DNA of 64,000 nucleotides from Bacteroidota bacterium (GTDB lineage Bacteria > Bacteroidota > Bacteroidia > Bacteroidales > Dysgonomonadaceae), in contig JAFADY010000021.1 in assembly GCA_023424395.1 (NCBI GenBank), positions 186,001-250,000 on the forward strand. The letters run 5' to 3'. A program made the translations under genes and the position numbers. Under the pieces are notes generated by a model. That model was not told the DNA's origin. It did no database searches and saw only the letters and a program-made list of their open reading frames with translations. The first letter of the stretch is position 1, and every line of letters starts with the position of its first letter. Below are positions 61,234 through 64,000 of the stretch, in pieces.

Positions 61234-61392
61234 ATGACTACAGAAAGAACAATACCATACAGTGAATCGTCTTATGCTACGGTGCCAACCGGATGGACAA
61301 AGTTTTGGCGTACATGCATCCTTTATCAGGTTGTTCGTTTTTTCGTGATTGGTTTTAAAGTAATGAGAATTGTAGTGGGAGGGCATTCATAG
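61234..61392 (+). CDS. Small 52-residue protein after the SQR-like gene
   Basis: ATG 61234 to TAG 61392 encodes 52 residues, starting MTTERTIPYSESSYATVPTG and with a hydrophobic second half (FWRTCILYQVVRFFVIGF then KVMRIVVGG). It begins 23 bases after the SQR-like stop, in the same direction. It could be a small membrane anchor or subunit. No family is recognised, but codon use and clear placement suggest a real gene. Confidence 0.6.
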   Translation: MTTERTIPYSESSYATVPTGWTKFWRTCILYQVVRFFVIGFKVMRIVVGGHS

Positions 61393-61400
61393 AAGCCGAA

Positions 61401-63539
61401 TTAAAACTCAAAAGAGGCCCGCGCCCCAATTTCTCTAAACTTTGTTTTGTGAAACGAACCGAACACGGCCGCGTTAAAAAACCGATTGCCTATTCCGTAG
61501 CCGATTTCCGTGTAGGAAACGATTTGAGGCGTATATAATTGACTCAGATACAGCCTTTCTTTATCGGCGAATTCTGAAACGAATGGTATTGTTTTTAAAA
61601 CAAGAAACGGAGTTTCAAACATAAAATGCGCCTGAACGTAAGAATCGGAAGCATTGTACAAATGCCTGCGCAGCAGATTAAAACCACCGCCAATGCCGTC
61701 TCTCCAATTTTCGGGGAAGAAATTTTTTGAGAAGTAATAAAAATCGGCAAAATATTGTGTTTTTTGGTTGATAAATTTCCCGGCGCCGATGTGGTACTGA
61801 AAAGAGTTCATCAACCCCAAAGGAATGTTTTGATTAATATCGAATTCCACCCGGTTATATTGTGAATTACTTCCCAAAATATCACTGAAACTTCGCGAAA
61901 ACTCCACCTTAAACGTAGGGAAACGCGATCTTACGTATATCTTCTGTCTTCCCTCGTATCGATAATATTGTTCGGGCGTCCAGCTCAACCGAATAAAAGG
62001 CACAAACGCTTTTCGCGTTTCATATATCGCGGCATTGCCGTTGCCATTGGCCTCTAATTCCTGAACGGAGTATTTGCTCGGACGGCGGATATGATAATCG
62101 ACTCCCGCAGTAGCGAGAAATCCGTTAAAAATTTCGTAGTTGTTAAAAAGTTTCACATAATAATCCGTGAAACGATTGAAAGATATATCTTCAAACGCAA
62201 TTCCGCCGTTTGGCAAACTATCCTGATTTTGGATCAAATTAAGGGAACTGTACAAAGGATTTCCGATACCTGCCGAAAACGAAACGCTCCCTAAAAAGAA
62301 AGGTTCGTAGTTCCAAGTAGTGGTAACATCGGTAAACAATTCTTTTCTCTTAAACATATATCCGGCAAACGCGTTTACTTTAAATGTCCGGCTTCTTTTT
62401 AAATCTAAATTAAAATAAACTTTCTGCCTATACGAAATTCCGTCTTGCGAAGAGTAACCTACCATTAACGGATTAAATAAACCGCTGTAATCTATCAAGG
62501 TAGATTTGTATTTGTATCGGGTGTTTGACACAATACTTTGGGCAATTTGCTGCGCATTGGACTTATCCTGAACGGAATCTTTTTTATCGGTTTTTATTTT
62601 TTCTTGTTGTTTAGCGTAAAACTGAGTCATCACCTCTTTTTCTCTCGCTTGCAGAGGTATAGCGCGATTCTCATCCCAAAAAACGGAGTCTGTTACTATA
62701 GGCATCAAATCTACTCTTATCCGATAAAAGTCGCTGATATTAAGGTACTTTCTTTTTTCGGCCACTTGTCTTAACTCTATTTCTTTATATTGTATGGTAG
62801 CCAAATGCCTGCTTGCTACAACATTGCCTAAGTAGGCAGCATTGTGATAAATTACAAATTCTACCGGCAAATAATTTGTGATCCATTCATTACCCATGGT
62901 AATTTCAAAAGAAAAATCGGCAAAAATATCAATGCCTTCGGCTTTGAAATGGATTATGCGCCACGTGCCGTTTTCAACTACAAAACTGCCTTTCAAAAGT
63001 TTTGAGTTTTCATATATGGGATCGAAATCGATGGTGTAGTAAGTATTTTCGTTTTCGGTATGGGTTTGTCTGAGTTTGTACGTGTAATATTTGGCAGTTG
63101 AAAAACGCACGGGCATAAAAAAGCTCTCATCGTTGGTGGTTTCGCCGTAAACGTTGATATTGAGTAAGTAAAACGGAACCATTTCAATGTCTTTTTTGCT
63201 TGTGAGTGTTCCGGTAACGTACTTAATATCCTGCACGTAATTATTTGGATAATCGAATTTCAAGGTACTCAATGTCTCTATCAAGGCCTCGTCGGAGTGA
63301 GGGTCGTGCAAAACAAACCGGGGAACTAAATGAGTGTATTTGTAGAGAAAATTCTTTTTCAAAGTTTCCACGTATGTACGCATATAAACTTCTGCCTCGA
63401 AATTCTCAACCAATTCGTTGTATTTTTCGGCTGCGCTCATCGATCTTTTGAGCAACGTATCAAGAGGGGTAGCCTCATTCGAAAATGTGGCCGACGTTGC
63501 GAAAAGAAAAAAAATATATATAAGCGCCTTACTTTTCAT
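61401..63539 (-). CDS. DUF5686 family outer-membrane protein
   Basis: The 712-residue protein has a signal peptide (ends ATFSN). The N-terminal half has a soluble region (about 20-300) with the conserved YNELVENFEAEVYMRTYV and the C-terminal half is a beta-barrel (about 350-712, ending in IGARASFEF with C-terminal Phe, as usual for outer-membrane barrels). It lacks the carboxypeptidase-regulatory domain often found at the front of DUF5686 proteins. The role is unknown. Confidence 0.85.
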   Translation of the reverse strand: MKSKALIYIFFLFATSATFSNEATPLDTLLKRSMSAAEKYNELVENFEAEVYMRTYVETLKKNFLYKYTHLVPRFVLHDPHSDEALIETLSTLKFDYPNNYVQDIKYVTGTLTSKKDIEMVPFYLLNINVYGETTNDESFFMPVRFSTAKYYTYKLRQTHTENENTYYTIDFDPIYENSKLLKGSFVVENGTWRIIHFKAEGIDIFADFSFEITMGNEWITNYLPVEFVIYHNAAYLGNVVASRHLATIQYKEIELRQVAEKRKYLNISDFYRIRVDLMPIVTDSVFWDENRAIPLQAREKEVMTQFYAKQQEKIKTDKKDSVQDKSNAQQIAQSIVSNTRYKYKSTLIDYSGLFNPLMVGYSSQDGISYRQKVYFNLDLKRSRTFKVNAFAGYMFKRKELFTDVTTTWNYEPFFLGSVSFSAGIGNPLYSSLNLIQNQDSLPNGGIAFEDISFNRFTDYYVKLFNNYEIFNGFLATAGVDYHIRRPSKYSVQELEANGNGNAAIYETRKAFVPFIRLSWTPEQYYRYEGRQKIYVRSRFPTFKVEFSRSFSDILGSNSQYNRVEFDINQNIPLGLMNSFQYHIGAGKFINQKTQYFADFYYFSKNFFPENWRDGIGGGFNLLRRHLYNASDSYVQAHFMFETPFLVLKTIPFVSEFADKERLYLSQLYTPQIVSYTEIGYGIGNRFFNAAVFGSFHKTKFREIGARASFEF

Positions 63540-63550
63540 TTTTTGTGATG

Positions 63551-63558
63551 CAAAACTA
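63551..63558 (-). promoter_or_regulatory. Promoter -7 box of the DUF5686 gene
   Basis: TAGTTTTG on the minus strand, 11 bases before the ATG at 63539, leaving a very short leader. The -33 match is poor. Confidence 0.45.
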
Positions 63559-63631
63559 CGGAAATTTCTAAAAAGAATTGATTTAAGACACTAAAAAAGA
63601 CGATTATGTTACAAGTAATTAAAATTTGTTT

Positions 63632-63639
63632 TATTTTTG
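63632..63639 (+). promoter_or_regulatory. Promoter -7 box of the Crp/Fnr gene
   Basis: TATTTTTG, 32 bases before the ATG at 63672. Confidence 0.5.
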
Positions 63640-63671
63640 TGTTTTAGAACATTGTTATACAACAAGGTTTC

Positions 63672-64000
63672 ATGGTTAGAAAAAGTAAAGAAATAATTGA
63701 TTTATCTTCATCTTTATCTGATATTTGGAGAGTATTGGATGAGGATGAACGCAACATTATTAAAAAGAATGTACGGATTACTCATTTCAAAAAAAATGAG
63801 ATGATCTATATCGAAGACGAAGGCCCGCTGGATTTGATGGTGCTTTTCAAAGGAAAAGTGAAGATATACAAAAGTGGAATAGGGGGAAGAACTCAAATTA
63901 TCAGGATGATACGGCCAATACAGTATTTTGGATACAGAGCTTATTTTGCCGAAGAGCCTTATGTTACTGCCGCTTCAGCTTTCGAATCTTCCACAGTTTG
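63672..64000 (+). CDS. Crp/Fnr-family transcriptional regulator, partial at window edge
   Basis: The frame is open from ATG 63672 to the window end (109 residues). The cyclic-nucleotide-binding-like beta-barrel is visible: ITHFKKNEMIYIEDEGPLDLMVLFKGKVKIYKSG, then GRTQIIRMIRPIQYFGYRAYFAEEPYVTAASAFESS. The helix-turn-helix lies outside. No N-terminal Cys cluster of the Fnr type is seen, so it is not an iron-sulfur sensor of that kind. The neighbour SQR-like gene might be a target, but this is a guess. Confidence 0.85.
   Translation, partial: MVRKSKEIIDLSSSLSDIWRVLDEDERNIIKKNVRITHFKKNEMIYIEDEGPLDLMVLFKGKVKIYKSGIGGRTQIIRMIRPIQYFGYRAYFAEEPYVTAASAFESSTV

Overview
The window is a stretch of a Bacteroidota chromosome, most likely order Bacteroidales (a Dysgonomonadaceae/Porphyromonadaceae-type organism). 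The evidence is the phylum-specific promoter pattern (TTG, about 19 bases, then TAnnTTTG) before many genes, A-rich leader regions in place of strong Shine-Dalgarno sites, a tmRNA tag ending in NYALAA, and Bacteroidota families such as DUF4861, DUF5686, DUF5687, DUF4965, the bifunctional nuclease and GH127/GH76-type enzymes. No phage, insertion sequence or CRISPR array was found.

Layout. 1-3.1 kb: minus-strand nuclease, rsmE and an edge-truncated M81 lipoprotein peptidase, then tRNA-His and a SpoU-type RNA methyltransferase. 3.2-8.6 kb: a tight plus-strand run of transketolase, rpiB, a GH25 muramidase, an S41 lipoprotein protease and a Gfo/Idh/MocA oxidoreductase. 8.6-9.4 kb: a membrane protein that seems to sit in the remains of another gene. 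9.5-17 kb: a complete minus-strand histidine operon (hisG-D-C-B-H-A-F-IE). It is headed by an attenuator: an 18-residue leader peptide with four His codons, an antiterminator segment and a terminator. Several of its gene ends and gaps carry dispersed repeat sequence. 17.0-17.5 kb: tmRNA.

17.5-23.7 kb: an operon for unsaturated-uronate (pectin/alginate-type) catabolism: kduI, kduD, a DUF4861 lipoprotein, kdgK, eda and an MFS hexuronate-type transporter. A perfect 14-base palindrome with a central CG overlaps its promoter. 23.7-26.3 kb: an ECF sigma factor, a likely anti-sigma factor, a Spy-like periplasmic protein and a TPR protein. 26.5-35.8 kb: prmA, an AAE-type transporter, a GH77 4-alpha-glucanotransferase with two starch-binding domains and a MalR-like operator, a CBM9-like protein, a NahK-like sugar kinase, and yceD-rpmF-fabH.

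35.9-46.6 kb: a six-gene accessory glycan-degradation operon: GH20, a DUF4965-type protein, a GH76-like lipoprotein, a five-bladed beta-propeller hydrolase, GH127, and a Ser-type sulfatase. It has no SusC/SusD pair and begins with a perfect 13-base inverted repeat over its promoter. It is the best candidate here for an undescribed system. 46.6-51.6 kb (minus): an AAA ATPase, an ABC ATPase with a DUF5687 permease, and a HerA-like ATPase. 51.6-52.1 kb: a noncoding region with a palindromic repeat and a degenerate ~43-base tandem array. 52.1-64 kb: a secreted unknown, an M23 peptidase overlapping coaBC, PadR-PspC, DUF389, a sulfide:quinone-reductase-like flavoprotein with a 52-residue partner, a DUF5686 outer-membrane protein and an edge-truncated Crp/Fnr regulator.
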